Source: an uncultured Dorea sp. (GTDB lineage Bacteria; Bacillota; Clostridia; Lachnospirales; Lachnospiraceae). From it: a DNA stretch of 64,000 nucleotides. The stretch spans positions 1 through 64,000 of the forward strand of contig CAJTYU010000008.1 in assembly GCA_910584095.1 (NCBI GenBank), given 5' to 3'. The position numbers were made by a program, and so were the translations under genes. The notes under the pieces were generated by a model. The model did not search any database and was not told the DNA's origin. It was given only the letters and a program-made list of their open reading frames with translations. Positions 48,758 to 56,807 of the stretch are shown here, in pieces (the stretch's first letter is position 1; every line of letters begins with the position of its first letter).

Positions 48758-50062
48758 TTAGATATACAGCTTCTCCTTCAGATAGGTAATGCAGCGGTTG
48801 ATGGCGTCGTTTTCCCCTTGGCTTCCGCCCTTTGTAATGATATGGACGCCCTCAAATTCGCCTTTCAGGAACTGGCCGTAGGCCGCCAGCGGAAGCACCT
48901 CGTCCGCAAGGCTAAGACCCGCCGTCCGAAACCTCTCGCACACGGATACCGTCACATCCCCGCCGCTGGTATACAACCCTCGAAACGACGGCTCTTTCTT
49001 AAAAATCCGATATGTAATCTCAGCTAGCCCGGTATTGATCAGCCCGGTAACCTCATCCATCGTCGCGTCATAACGCTCCATATAAGGCCCGAAATCGATC
49101 CGGTTCTCCGGATAAATACCGTCCCCGGTAACCGTCAGAACCAAATTGCGGGCAGATTTCTTTAGGATCTCCTCCGCTACGCGGCCAATCTCCGCCTGCC
49201 TGCGGTCCTCGTCCTCCAGAAGCTCCTTTGTCTTCACAAAAACATTGTAGGTCTTCTGGGACAGCCACAGCTCCTCCATCTGCTTCTGGGTATGGGGATT
49301 CACACTTCCTACCACCGCAAGGATCCTGCTCTTTCTCTCCCGCTCTGTGGGAACGATCAGCTTTCTTGCCAAAGTCGCGGTAAATACACCCGGATCCACC
49401 GCCACCGTCTTTAGCTTGCTTGCAATCACCGCGTCCGCGATCAGATCCAGATCCTCCTGCGTCACACAGTCGCAGACGATGATCCTGTTTCCCTCCGCCA
49501 CATGGGTATTCAGCAAATAAGACAAATACTCCGCTCCATGCATCAGATCCTTCATCAAAATCGAGGATACCTGATACTTACTCTGCTCCTGAAACAGCAC
49601 TGCCGCCTCCGACACCTTCACCGGCGTTTTCGGATCAATGGCAATATCCGTCTTGTGGAGGGGCAGACCGTTCACAAGCATATAGCCTCCGATCACAATC
49701 CTGCCGGAAGAGGGAAAACAAGGCGCCACAATCGCAACATAATCTTCGCCCAGACAGTCCAGCATGGCGTCCGTTTCACTTCCTAAATTCCCTCTAAGAG
49801 TACTGTCAATCCTCTTGGAATATACTCGAACCTCATCATTCTTTAACAGGTTGCACACATTCTGTACCCTGTTATAAGCAATCTCCGGGGCAGCGCCCCT
49901 GCTGTCCGTAGGATACAGCACACAGTCACAGTCCGAGATAGACGACAGCTCAATACGCTCGGAATTCATCACGGTATACGCTTTGTAATCCATCTTCTTC
50001 AGAAGTACGCCCGTCGCATTAGCCCCCGTCAGATCGTCTGCAATCACTACACACTGCGGCAT
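48758..50062 (-). CDS. Four-carbon acid sugar kinase (DUF1537), first copy
   Basis: 434 residues from the ATG at 50062 (MPQCVVIADD; AAAGGAG 8 bases upstream); the frame is open to 50101. Domain signatures: VIADDLTGANATGVLL, YSKRIDSTLRGNLGSE, GLYTSGGDVTVSV and TKGGSQGENDAI. Phosphorylates threonate- or erythronate-type acids at C4. It directly precedes pdxA2, so together they form the DtnK/PdxA2-like module. Confidence 0.9.
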   Translation of the reverse strand: MPQCVVIADDLTGANATGVLLKKMDYKAYTVMNSERIELSSISDCDCVLYPTDSRGAAPEIAYNRVQNVCNLLKNDEVRVYSKRIDSTLRGNLGSETDAMLDCLGEDYVAIVAPCFPSSGRIVIGGYMLVNGLPLHKTDIAIDPKTPVKVSEAAVLFQEQSKYQVSSILMKDLMHGAEYLSYLLNTHVAEGNRIIVCDCVTQEDLDLIADAVIASKLKTVAVDPGVFTATLARKLIVPTERERKSRILAVVGSVNPHTQKQMEELWLSQKTYNVFVKTKELLEDEDRRQAEIGRVAEEILKKSARNLVLTVTGDGIYPENRIDFGPYMERYDATMDEVTGLINTGLAEITYRIFKKEPSFRGLYTSGGDVTVSVCERFRTAGLSLADEVLPLAAYGQFLKGEFEGVHIITKGGSQGENDAINRCITYLKEKLYI

Positions 50063-50111
50063 GGTTAAAGCTCCTTTCATTGAAAAACACTTTTTGTTCA
50101 TTTATGTTTTT

Positions 50112-50140
50112 ATTGTACTCCTGTTGTTCGATTTTGTCAA
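50112..50140 (-). promoter_or_regulatory. Promoter of the kinase-pdxA2-gntP unit with TTGTTC repeats
   Basis: -35 TTGACA (50135-50140), 17-base spacer and -10 TACAAT (50112-50117) on the minus strand. Direct repeats TTGTTCATTTATG (50094-50106) and TTGTTCGATTTTG (50124-50136), 30 bp apart, flank the -10 and are a candidate DeoR binding site. Confidence 0.75.
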
Positions 50141-50257
50141 TAAAATCTATCATTTATCAAGAAGTAAATGGAAATGATGAATGTATGAATGCGGTACATA
50201 GGGCGTATCTCCCACCCTAACCGCAGCCAAAATGTTTATTTGTGTTAAAAATGGTAT

Positions 50258-51682
50258 TTATTTATCCATCAGTACCTCTACTGCTTCTTTTAATGTGGAA
50301 GCCTCTCCCACATTTCCCGGAAAAATGATGTAGGGCGTCATCGGGAATTTGCTCTCCTTTCCGGTCTGCCAAACCGGAATCCCCGGCCTGATCTGGCCTA
50401 ATACATTGGCCTTCTTTACTGCCAGAGCCTTTGTCCCCACATCGCTGGAGGTGATGCCTCCCTTGGCGATCACAAAGCTTGGCGTAACGCCAAGGCGCCC
50501 CACCAGAGACTGTACCGCGTCGGAAATCTTCACAGAGAGCCTCAGCTCATCCTCCTTATCTCCCGTATCCGCCGTAATCAGCGCTCTTGTAGTATAACAA
50601 CACACCGTCTTTCCGGCTCTGATGCACGCCTCCTCTGCCGCAAGACATCTTTTCACCTCCGTCTCAAAGGCCGCGTCGTCCTTCACCAGCGTTGCGTCCA
50701 GTTCGATAAATTCAAGATCGGTAAGCTCCTTCAGACACTCCACCTGTTTTGTGGTCTTATCTGTATGGGAACCGACTACGATGATCCCTCCGTTTGCAGT
50801 CTCCTTCACCACCATCTTATCTCTGGTAAGCAGCGGCTGGTCTGTCACGCCGCCAAGAACCTTCACGATCGCCGCCGCTGTGCGGAACATAAATACCTTC
50901 CCCTTCGCCATAGCGCGATACAGGGCTGTACAGAATACCTTCACGTCCGTATAATCAACGGCATTTACGATAATCTTGTTAAAATCCTTTACCGCAAGAA
51001 GCTGCTGTTCGATCTTGTCAATCTCCATATTGTGGATATCCTCTAAAGAAATACAGGTTACGTCCTCTGCCCTGTAGGCTCCCTTCGTCTTCTCCTCCAC
51101 ATACTCCGGCATAGCCGCGGCGCTGTAGCCGAAGGTCTTATCCTTTGCGAACTCCGTCTCGTTGGCCGGAATCAGCTCTTCGCCGTATTTCACATAATGT
51201 ACGTTGTCAATGGTAAAGCGGCCGCCTTCCTTAAAGAACGGACAGAGAATCTCCCCGTCGATGGTCTTGCCGGTATTCTTCTCGTAATTCTTCTTCAAAA
51301 GCTCTGTCTCCAAAGGAAAATGTCCCCTAAGCGTACTGTCGCTCCTACTGATAAAGATGTATTCCTTCCCGGTCTCCTTTGCCACCTGATCCACCACAGC
51401 CGCAATCTCATTATGAGCTTTTGTGGTCTGTTCCACCGTAAAGCCTCTGGAATTGGTCAGGACATAGAACAGATTGTTCTCCTCCTCAAATCCCTGACGG
51501 ATACTGTCCTTCTCCCAGTTGGTATAAACAGAAATATCGTGCACCGTCTGAACCCCCGTGGGATCGTCGTCCAGAACCACGATCTTTTTATGGTTCGCTG
51601 CGATCTCTTTATTCAGCAATTCATCAATATATGCCTCGTCAATCTTCTTATATGAAGCTAAAACTTCTGCATTCAATGCCAT
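50258..51682 (-). CDS. Four-carbon acid sugar kinase (DUF1537), second copy
   Basis: 474 residues. VVLDDDPTGVQTVHDI, FISRSDSTLRGHFPLE, VIAKGGITSSDVGTKAL and FPGNVGEASTLKEAVEVL mark the N- and C-lobes. It is clearly divergent from the first kinase (DDDPTG versus ADDLTG), nearer the 3-oxo-tetronate kinase (OtnK) group by these motifs. Its partner in that pathway would be the dehydrogenase gene immediately upstream. Confidence 0.88.
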   Translation of the reverse strand: MALNAEVLASYKKIDEAYIDELLNKEIAANHKKIVVLDDDPTGVQTVHDISVYTNWEKDSIRQGFEEENNLFYVLTNSRGFTVEQTTKAHNEIAAVVDQVAKETGKEYIFISRSDSTLRGHFPLETELLKKNYEKNTGKTIDGEILCPFFKEGGRFTIDNVHYVKYGEELIPANETEFAKDKTFGYSAAAMPEYVEEKTKGAYRAEDVTCISLEDIHNMEIDKIEQQLLAVKDFNKIIVNAVDYTDVKVFCTALYRAMAKGKVFMFRTAAAIVKVLGGVTDQPLLTRDKMVVKETANGGIIVVGSHTDKTTKQVECLKELTDLEFIELDATLVKDDAAFETEVKRCLAAEEACIRAGKTVCCYTTRALITADTGDKEDELRLSVKISDAVQSLVGRLGVTPSFVIAKGGITSSDVGTKALAVKKANVLGQIRPGIPVWQTGKESKFPMTPYIIFPGNVGEASTLKEAVEVLMDK

Positions 51683-51749
51683 ATCTGCAATCCTCCTTCT
51701 TCCTCCGGCCGGCGTCTCATTTGTTCTGCCAGCCGAAAACCCCTATCTG

Positions 51750-52637
51750 TTACTCTGCCTTCTTTACTTCTACGTCGGCAAGCTTTTCAAAATACTGTAT
51801 GATTCCGCCGTGATCGTCCTCCATATGTCCATGGATCTTTAAGGTCTGGAGAATCTCATAAAGCTGCGCCGTATAAGGGATCGGCACGTCAATGGCATGA
51901 GCCGTATTTACCACATTCTTAATATCCTTGTGGTTGATGCGGATCGGTCCGCCCGGCTTAAAGTTCCTCTCAATGATCATTGGAACTTTTGCGTCAAGCA
52001 CGGCGCTTCCCGCAAGCCCGCCGCGGATTGCCTGATATACCTTCTCCGGGTCTGCGCCCGCTTTCGCCGCAAGGACAAACGCCTCGGAAACTACTGCGAT
52101 GTTATTATTTACAATAATCTGGTTCGCCAGCTTGGTCACGCTTCCGCTTCCGGAGGGTCCGATCAGCAGCGCAGAATTTCCAAGGATGTCGAAATACTTC
52201 TTCATTGCATCAAAATCCTCCTGATCTCCCCCTGCCATAATTGCAAGGGAACCCGCAACCGCTCCCGGTTCTCCGCCGGATACCGGCGCATCCACGAATC
52301 CCACGCCCAGCTTCTTTAAGCCCTCGTAACACTCCTTAGACTCAACCGGCGTAACAGAACTCATGTCGCATACCACCGCGCCTTTTTTCACGGTAGAAGC
52401 TACGCCGCCCTGGCCAAAGAGAATGGCTTTGGAAATAGCCCCGCTTGGAACCATGATAATAATCCTCTCGCACTGCTCGCCGATCTCTGTGTAAGAAGCT
52501 TCTACAGCGCCCGCCGCCACTACGTCCGCCACTGCTTCCTTGTTCAGATCTGCGACCAGAAGTTCCTCTCCTGCATTCAGAAGGTTCTTTGCCATCGGCC
52601 TTCCCATGATACCCAATCCAATAAATCCTAACTTCAT
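51750..52637 (-). CDS. 3-hydroxyacid dehydrogenase (GarR/LtnD-like, HIBADH family)
   Basis: 295 residues. NAD(P)-binding GFIGLGIMGRPMAKNLL, substrate loop FVDAPVSGGEPGA and catalytic Lys in VTKLANQIIVNNN. Family members reduce tartronate semialdehyde or oxidise L-threonate/D-erythronate. In front of a DUF1537 kinase the LtnD-like role (acid to oxo-acid) is favoured. It starts the cluster; promoter at 52740-52768. Confidence 0.9.
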   Translation of the reverse strand: MKLGFIGLGIMGRPMAKNLLNAGEELLVADLNKEAVADVVAAGAVEASYTEIGEQCERIIIMVPSGAISKAILFGQGGVASTVKKGAVVCDMSSVTPVESKECYEGLKKLGVGFVDAPVSGGEPGAVAGSLAIMAGGDQEDFDAMKKYFDILGNSALLIGPSGSGSVTKLANQIIVNNNIAVVSEAFVLAAKAGADPEKVYQAIRGGLAGSAVLDAKVPMIIERNFKPGGPIRINHKDIKNVVNTAHAIDVPIPYTAQLYEILQTLKIHGHMEDDHGGIIQYFEKLADVEVKKAE

Positions 52638-52739
52638 ACTTCTCTTCTCCTTTTCTTTTTCTTCTCCGTCAGACAGCGCCTCCTGTCCGGGACCTCTGTC
52701 TGCCTGTTATTTTTTGTTTTCTTGTTACTTTCTGATTCT

Positions 52740-52768
52740 ATTCTATTGCATACCGGTATACCGGTCAA
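52740..52768 (-). promoter_or_regulatory. Promoter of the sugar-acid dehydrogenase gene with internal palindrome
   Basis: -35 TTGACC (52763-52768), 17-base spacer, -10 TAGAAT (52740-52745). The spacer holds the perfect 14-bp palindrome ACCGGTATACCGGT (52752-52765), a likely repressor site. A GGTATACC core is typical of GntR-type operators; the regulator is unknown. Confidence 0.75.
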
Positions 52769-52788
52769 TCCCTAAAATCCATTTCTCC

Positions 52789-52826
52789 ATTTTCACTAAA
52801 AATACAGGTGTGAAATTAGTGAAAAT
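52789..52826. promoter_or_regulatory. 11-bp inverted repeat upstream of the sugar-acid cluster
   Basis: ATTTTCACTAA (52789-52799) and TTAGTGAAAAT (52816-52826) are exact reverse complements with a 16-base spacer. They lie 20-60 bases upstream of the dehydrogenase -35, a place for an activator or a second repressor site. Confidence 0.55.
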
Positions 52827-52895
52827 TCCCATAAATACTGGGTCTGTTAGTTATTTAATTAACATTGAAATCCTATTTTTTTCTCCGGTTTCCTC

Positions 52896-52924
52896 TTGAA
52901 AATCAAAGCGAAACATATTACAAT
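52896..52924 (+). promoter_or_regulatory. Promoter of the Asp/Gly repeat protein gene
   Basis: -35 TTGAAA (52896-52901), 17-base spacer and -10 TACAAT (52919-52924). The transcript would have a leader of about 95 bases. Confidence 0.65.
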
Positions 52925-52954
52925 TTAGAAAAATAAGCAATTAAAAATCTGCCA

Positions 52955-52985
52955 AGATTGTTATTTCCAAAACATATAACAATCT
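52955..52985 (+). other. Leader hairpin upstream of the repeat protein
   Basis: AGATTGTTAT (52955-52964) pairs with ATAACAATCT (52976-52985), loop 11 bases; flanking CC/GG could extend it. It lies in the 5' leader about 40 bases before the start codon. It may be an operator or a 5' mRNA stabiliser. Confidence 0.55.
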
Positions 52986-53026
52986 GGAAACAAACTAATC
53001 TCATGAACATTTAGGGAGGAAGCAAC

Positions 53027-53569
53027 ATGATAACCGGAATATTAACCGCGGCTCTGACGTCCGCACTCGTATTTTCAATTGAAACTGCTGAAACCACCAA
53101 TACCTTTACCCACTGTCTCAACGAAGCTCAGTGTTTTACCGATGAGAATCAGGACGGTTTCTGCGACTACGCAGGAAGCGGCGGCTGTATCGACGCCAAC
53201 GGCGACGGCATCTGCGATTATTACGGTTCCCATTCCGGATGCGGCTACGGAGGCGGAAATGGGAATAGCGCCGGAAACGGAAATGGCGCTGGAAATGGGA
53301 ATGGCGCAGGAAGCGGCGGCTACATCGACTCCAACGGCGACGGCATCTGCGATAACTATGATTCCCAATCCGGTTCCGGCTATGGCGGCGGGAATGGAAA
53401 TGGCGGCGGTGGCGGCTACATTGACTCCAACGGCGACGGCATCTGCGATAACTACGGTTCCCAGTCCGGCTCCGGCTATGGCGGCGGGAATGGAAATGGT
53501 GGCGGCGGATACGGCCACCACGGCGGAAATGGCGGCGGACGCGGTCACCACGGCGGACGCGGCAGATAA
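53027..53569 (+). CDS. Secreted Asp/Gly repeat protein with Ca-loop-like modules
   Basis: 180 residues. A hydrophobic N-terminus (1-20) suggests export. Four DxDxDGxxD-like loops follow: DENQDGFCDYAG, DANGDGICDYYG, DSNGDGICDNYD and DSNGDGICDNYG, each with a Cys. Between them are Gly/Asn-rich stretches, and the C-terminus is Gly/His/Arg-rich (GHHGG repeats). The last two modules repeat with a 96-bp period (53321 and 53417). It resembles EF-hand or thrombospondin-type-3 calcium loops. A ligand-binding surface or matrix protein is likely; exact function unknown. GGGAGG lies before the ATG. Confidence 0.78.
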   Translation: MITGILTAALTSALVFSIETAETTNTFTHCLNEAQCFTDENQDGFCDYAGSGGCIDANGDGICDYYGSHSGCGYGGGNGNSAGNGNGAGNGNGAGSGGYIDSNGDGICDNYDSQSGSGYGGGNGNGGGGGYIDSNGDGICDNYGSQSGSGYGGGNGNGGGGYGHHGGNGGGRGHHGGRGR

Positions 53570-53641
53570 CCGGAAACGCGAGAATAACTGCCCCAACAAT
53601 AATAACTGATCTATTTTGCTGAAAAATAAAAATCATGTTAA

Positions 53642-53695
53642 ATGCAGCCAGCTCTCTTCGATCTTTCCGATACCGGATGAAGAAGCTGGCTGCAT
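53642..53695 (-). terminator. Terminator of the hdhA gene
   Basis: ATGCAGCCAGCT (53642-53653) pairs with AGCTGGCTGCAT (53684-53695); on the minus strand it is followed by a T-rich tail. The loop contains a second smaller stem. It may also serve the convergent plus-strand gene. Confidence 0.75.
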
Positions 53696-53713
53696 TATGT
53701 AAGTATATAATTT

Positions 53714-54511
53714 CTATCTCCGGTCTGAACTCTCTGCCAGATCTCCGAATACCGGCGTCGCAAGTCCAAATCCGCCTGAAACTGTCATGATCTGTCCGGT
53801 TGTAAATGCCGAATCATCGCTTGCAAAATATACAACTGCCGCGGCAATCTCTTCCGGCAGGCCCATTCTGCGGATCGGAGTATGCTTTAAAAACAGATCG
53901 CGGAAGCCATCCGTCAGATTGTTCTGCACAGCGTCCGTTGCCGTCATGCCCGGCAGCACTGCATTACAACGGATATTATGCCTTGCTTCATGAACCGCCG
54001 TCAGCTTCGTCAGGTAATTGATCGCCGCCTTGCTGGTTCCATAAGCAACCTGAGAAATATCCGGAGTAGCTCCTCCTACGGAAGAAATATTGATAATGCT
54101 TCCGCCGCCCGTCTTTGCCATCTGCTTAACCGCCGCCTGAGACGCGATAAATACGCTCTTCAGATTGATATTAACTGTATTAATAAATACATTAACATCT
54201 GTATTCGCAAGATCCAGATCCTCCCTCGGATTAGACGTGCCAAAGTTATTTACCAGTACGTCGATACGCCCTTCCTTCTCAATCACTTCCTCAATCATCG
54301 TTGAGAAGGTTTCTTCCTTCGTTGCGTCATTGTATACATATTTTACATTGCCGCCCTCTGCATTCAGTCCGTCCGCCACCGATTTCGCAAGCTCCAGATT
54401 CCTTGCAGCCATGTAAACCTTCGCGCCTTCCTTCGCGCATGCCTTCACCGTTGCAAGTCCGATTCCTCTCGTCGATGCTGTAATCAATACTACTTTTCCT
54501 TTTAATCTCAT
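53714..54511 (-). CDS. hdhA: 7-alpha-hydroxysteroid dehydrogenase (short-chain dehydrogenase)
   Basis: 265 residues. From memory it closely resembles the 7-alpha-HSDH of Clostridium scindens-type organisms: it shares TASTRGIG, KEGAKVYMAARNLE, YNDATKEET, ARHNIRCNAVLPGMTATDAV and TVSGGFGLATP. The catalytic set is Ser144, Tyr157, Lys161; Arg37 and Asn38 after the second strand fit NADP use. It oxidises the 7-alpha-OH of primary bile acids to the 7-oxo form. AGGAGG precedes the ATG. The promoter is at 54628-54656, and a divergent GntR gene is likely the regulator. It could act on another hydroxysteroid; the family call is firm. Confidence 0.85.
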   Translation of the reverse strand: MRLKGKVVLITASTRGIGLATVKACAKEGAKVYMAARNLELAKSVADGLNAEGGNVKYVYNDATKEETFSTMIEEVIEKEGRIDVLVNNFGTSNPREDLDLANTDVNVFINTVNINLKSVFIASQAAVKQMAKTGGGSIINISSVGGATPDISQVAYGTSKAAINYLTKLTAVHEARHNIRCNAVLPGMTATDAVQNNLTDGFRDLFLKHTPIRRMGLPEEIAAAVVYFASDDSAFTTGQIMTVSGGFGLATPVFGDLAESSDRR

Positions 54512-54627
54512 AAATAAAACCTCCTAAAATTTGTATGTCTCCTCAAAATCTTCCCATATGGCCCATAAATGTCAGAGAACTCATATTAAGCAATGAAAAT
54601 GATTGAGAATTTCTGGTATTCCCATAT

Positions 54628-54656
54628 ATTTTACCTCTTTTTTTAACATCTATCAA
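54628..54656 (-). promoter_or_regulatory. Promoter of hdhA
   Basis: -35 TTGATA (54651-54656), 17-base spacer and -10 TAAAAT (54628-54633) on the minus strand. The leader to the ATG is about 110 bases. Confidence 0.65.
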
Positions 54657-54727
54657 TAAAATCAGGGCATTGGTAATCATTTAGTTACATTTTGTCTGTT
54701 TTTTATGAAAAACAATGTTAAGAAACA

Positions 54728-54761
54728 CTGATTGGACTACTAATGTCCAATCAGATATGAT
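54728..54761 (+). promoter_or_regulatory. Operator and promoter of the GntR gene divergent from hdhA
   Basis: Perfect 10-bp arms CTGATTGGAC (54728-54737) and GTCCAATCAG (54745-54754), 7-base spacer. The left arm contains the -35 (TTGGAC, 54732-54737), and the -10 is TATGAT (54756-54761). A repressor bound here would block its own gene; hdhA's -35 lies about 70 bp away. Confidence 0.75.
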
Positions 54762-54791
54762 AAAATATATCCAGAAAAGGAGCGTGAAGAT

Positions 54792-55436
54792 ATGGTTTCT
54801 CTCAGCGAACAGGCTTACGAGCATTTAAAAAATCTAATCGCCAGCCAAAAACTTACCTACAACAAGATTTATTCTGAGACAAAGCTTTCCGGAGAACTCG
54901 GAATCTCCCGCACACCATTCCGTGACGCAGTTCACCGTCTGGTTCAGGAAGGCTACATTGACATCATCCCAAGCAAGGGATTTCAGCTCCACCAGCTGAC
55001 GAAGAAGGACGTAACGGAAACCTTCCAGATCCGTTCTGCTCTAGAAGGCTACTGCACGGTTGAAATTGCCAAAAACGCTTCTTCCGCCAAGGCAAAGAAA
55101 CTGCTGTCCGAATTAGAAAGCCTGACGCAGAATATGGAACAGATTATGAATACCAGCCATTCCATTGAAGAATTTATTGAATACGATTTTCAATTTCACC
55201 GCAAAATCATAAACTATATCGGAAACAGCCAGTTCTCTTCGATCTTCGCCTCCTACATGTACCGAATGCAGCGGCTGGCCGCGCTGTCCCTTTCCCATAA
55301 GGGCCGCATGGAAAATACCTGCCGGGAGCACACGGCAATTCTAAATTCCATGTCCTCCGGCAGGATTGAACAGGTCTATGAGCATACGCTCCGTCATATG
55401 AATACGCCGAGAGGAATTAATTTAGAGGATTTATGA
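54792..55436 (+). CDS. GntR-family regulator with FCD ligand domain (divergent from hdhA)
   Basis: 214 residues. The N-terminal winged helix-turn-helix (LSEQAYEHLKNLIASQK, KLSGELGISRTPFRDAVHRL) is joined to the helical FCD domain (VTETFQIRSALEGYCTVEIA; EYDFQFHRKIINYI). FCD proteins sense organic acids and similar ligands. Next to hdhA it could respond to bile acids or another steroid-linked signal, which is inference. A clear operator lies in the shared region. Confidence 0.92.
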   Translation: MVSLSEQAYEHLKNLIASQKLTYNKIYSETKLSGELGISRTPFRDAVHRLVQEGYIDIIPSKGFQLHQLTKKDVTETFQIRSALEGYCTVEIAKNASSAKAKKLLSELESLTQNMEQIMNTSHSIEEFIEYDFQFHRKIINYIGNSQFSSIFASYMYRMQRLAALSLSHKGRMENTCREHTAILNSMSSGRIEQVYEHTLRHMNTPRGINLEDL

Positions 55437-55479
55437 TTTATCCGACTGAGGATAATAAATCAATGGTAATCACCCACAG

Positions 55480-55513
55480 AAAAAAAGCCGCCACTACGCC
55501 AATAGTGACGGCT
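55480..55513 (-). terminator. Terminator of the citrate synthase-icd operon
   Basis: Arms AGCCGCCACTA (55486-55496) and TAGTGACGGCT (55503-55513) with one mismatch, followed on the minus strand by a T-run (55480-55486). It lies 20 bases beyond the icd stop. Confidence 0.88.
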
Positions 55514-55533
55514 GTCCTTGCATAGGGTTATAA

Positions 55534-56730
55534 CTACAGCCTTTTTGCAATCGCCTTAATAAATTCCTCGCTGTTTAGCACCGTCGGGTTCTTAATAGAC
55601 GTAATCAGCGCCAAATCCTTCGTCATCTCCCCGCTCTCTATGGTATCCACCGTCGCCTTTTCCAATCTGCCTGCAAATTCCATCAGTTCCTGATTGCCGT
55701 CTAATTCTCCGCGTTTCCGTAAAGCTCCGGTCCATGCGAAAATGGTCGCCACAGAGTTGGTGGAGGTCTCCTCGCCTTTCAGATGTTTATAATAATGGCG
55801 CTGTACCGTTCCGTGCGCCGCCTCATACTCATAATATCCGTCCGGGGACACCAGCACGGAAGTCATCATAGCCAGCGACCCAAAAGCAGAAGAGACCATG
55901 TCGCTCATCACGTCGCCGTCGTAATTCTTACAAGCCCAGATATAGCCGCCCTCAGACTTCATCACCCGGGCCACCGCATCGTCAATCAGCGTATAGAAAT
56001 ACACAATGCCCGCCTTTTCGAACTTCTCCTTATACTCAGCGTCAAAAATCTCCTGAAAAATATCCTTAAAAGTATGGTCATACTTCTTGGAAATGGTATC
56101 CTTCGAGGCAAACCACAAATCCTGTTTTATATCCAGCGCATAGTTAAAACAGCTTCTCGCAAAGCTCTCGATAGAATCATTAATATTATGCATGCCCTGA
56201 ATGATCCCCGCCCCTTCAAAATCATGGATCAATTCTCTCGTTTCGCTTCCGTCCTCTGCCGTATAGACAAGCTCCGCCTTTCCGGCCTTCGGTATCTTCA
56301 TCTCCGAAGCCTTGTAAACGTCGCCGTAAGCATGTCTCGCAATGGTAATGGGCTTTTTCCAGTTTCTGACATAAGGCTCGATGCCCTTTACTACGATTGG
56401 AGCACGAAATACCGTGCCGTCCAGAATCGCCCGGATCGTTCCGTTGGGACTCTTCCACATCTCCTTCAGGTTATACTCTGTCATGCGGGCAGCATTGGGC
56501 GTGATCGTCGCGCATTTTACTGCAACCTTATATTTCTTCGTCGCATTGGCAGAGTCTATGGTTACCTGATCGTCCGTCTCATTGCGGCGCTCCAGCCCCA
56601 AGTCGTAATACTCTGTATTCAGCTCGATATAAGGCTTTAGAAGATGATCCTTGATCATCTTCCAGAGAATCCTCGTCATCTCGTCTCCGTCCATCTCCAC
56701 AATCGGTGTCGTCATCTTAATCTTTGCCAT
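55534..56730 (-). CDS. icd: NADP-dependent isocitrate dehydrogenase
   Basis: 398 residues from the ATG at 56730 (MAKIKMTTPIVEMDGDEMTR; AAGGAG upstream); the frame is open to 56763. It is of the eukaryotic-like homodimeric type II, with ATITPNAARMTEYNLKEMWKSPNGTIR, the metal region YDGDVMSDMVSSAFGSLAMM and EAAHGTVQRHYYKHLKGE. Converts isocitrate to 2-oxoglutarate. With the citrate synthase upstream it gives the oxidative route to glutamate; aconitase must be elsewhere. Confidence 0.95.
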   Translation of the reverse strand: MAKIKMTTPIVEMDGDEMTRILWKMIKDHLLKPYIELNTEYYDLGLERRNETDDQVTIDSANATKKYKVAVKCATITPNAARMTEYNLKEMWKSPNGTIRAILDGTVFRAPIVVKGIEPYVRNWKKPITIARHAYGDVYKASEMKIPKAGKAELVYTAEDGSETRELIHDFEGAGIIQGMHNINDSIESFARSCFNYALDIKQDLWFASKDTISKKYDHTFKDIFQEIFDAEYKEKFEKAGIVYFYTLIDDAVARVMKSEGGYIWACKNYDGDVMSDMVSSAFGSLAMMTSVLVSPDGYYEYEAAHGTVQRHYYKHLKGEETSTNSVATIFAWTGALRKRGELDGNQELMEFAGRLEKATVDTIESGEMTKDLALITSIKNPTVLNSEEFIKAIAKRL

Positions 56731-56807
56731 GTTCCTGCTCCTTCCTGTTTCTGTCAAAACCAACGATATATCCCTGTCTGCAAAATCAGCACTGTTCCCG
56801 CCGTTTG

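Larger units (their letters stand above)
52638..53026. other. 389-bp gene-free divergent region with promoters and inverted repeats
   Basis: No gene fits here. It holds the minus-strand promoter of the dehydrogenase gene (52740-52768, with a palindrome inside), an 11-bp inverted repeat (52789-52799/52816-52826), a plus-strand promoter (52896-52924) and a leader hairpin (52955-52985). The remainder is AT-rich. Confidence 0.75.

Noticed and set aside
53075..53636. Long minus- and plus-frame ORFs (166-176 codons) overlapping the Asp/Gly repeat gene
   Set aside because: They are low-complexity mirrors of the Gly-rich repeat DNA; only the 53027 frame has a ribosome site, an export signal and Ca-loop modules.
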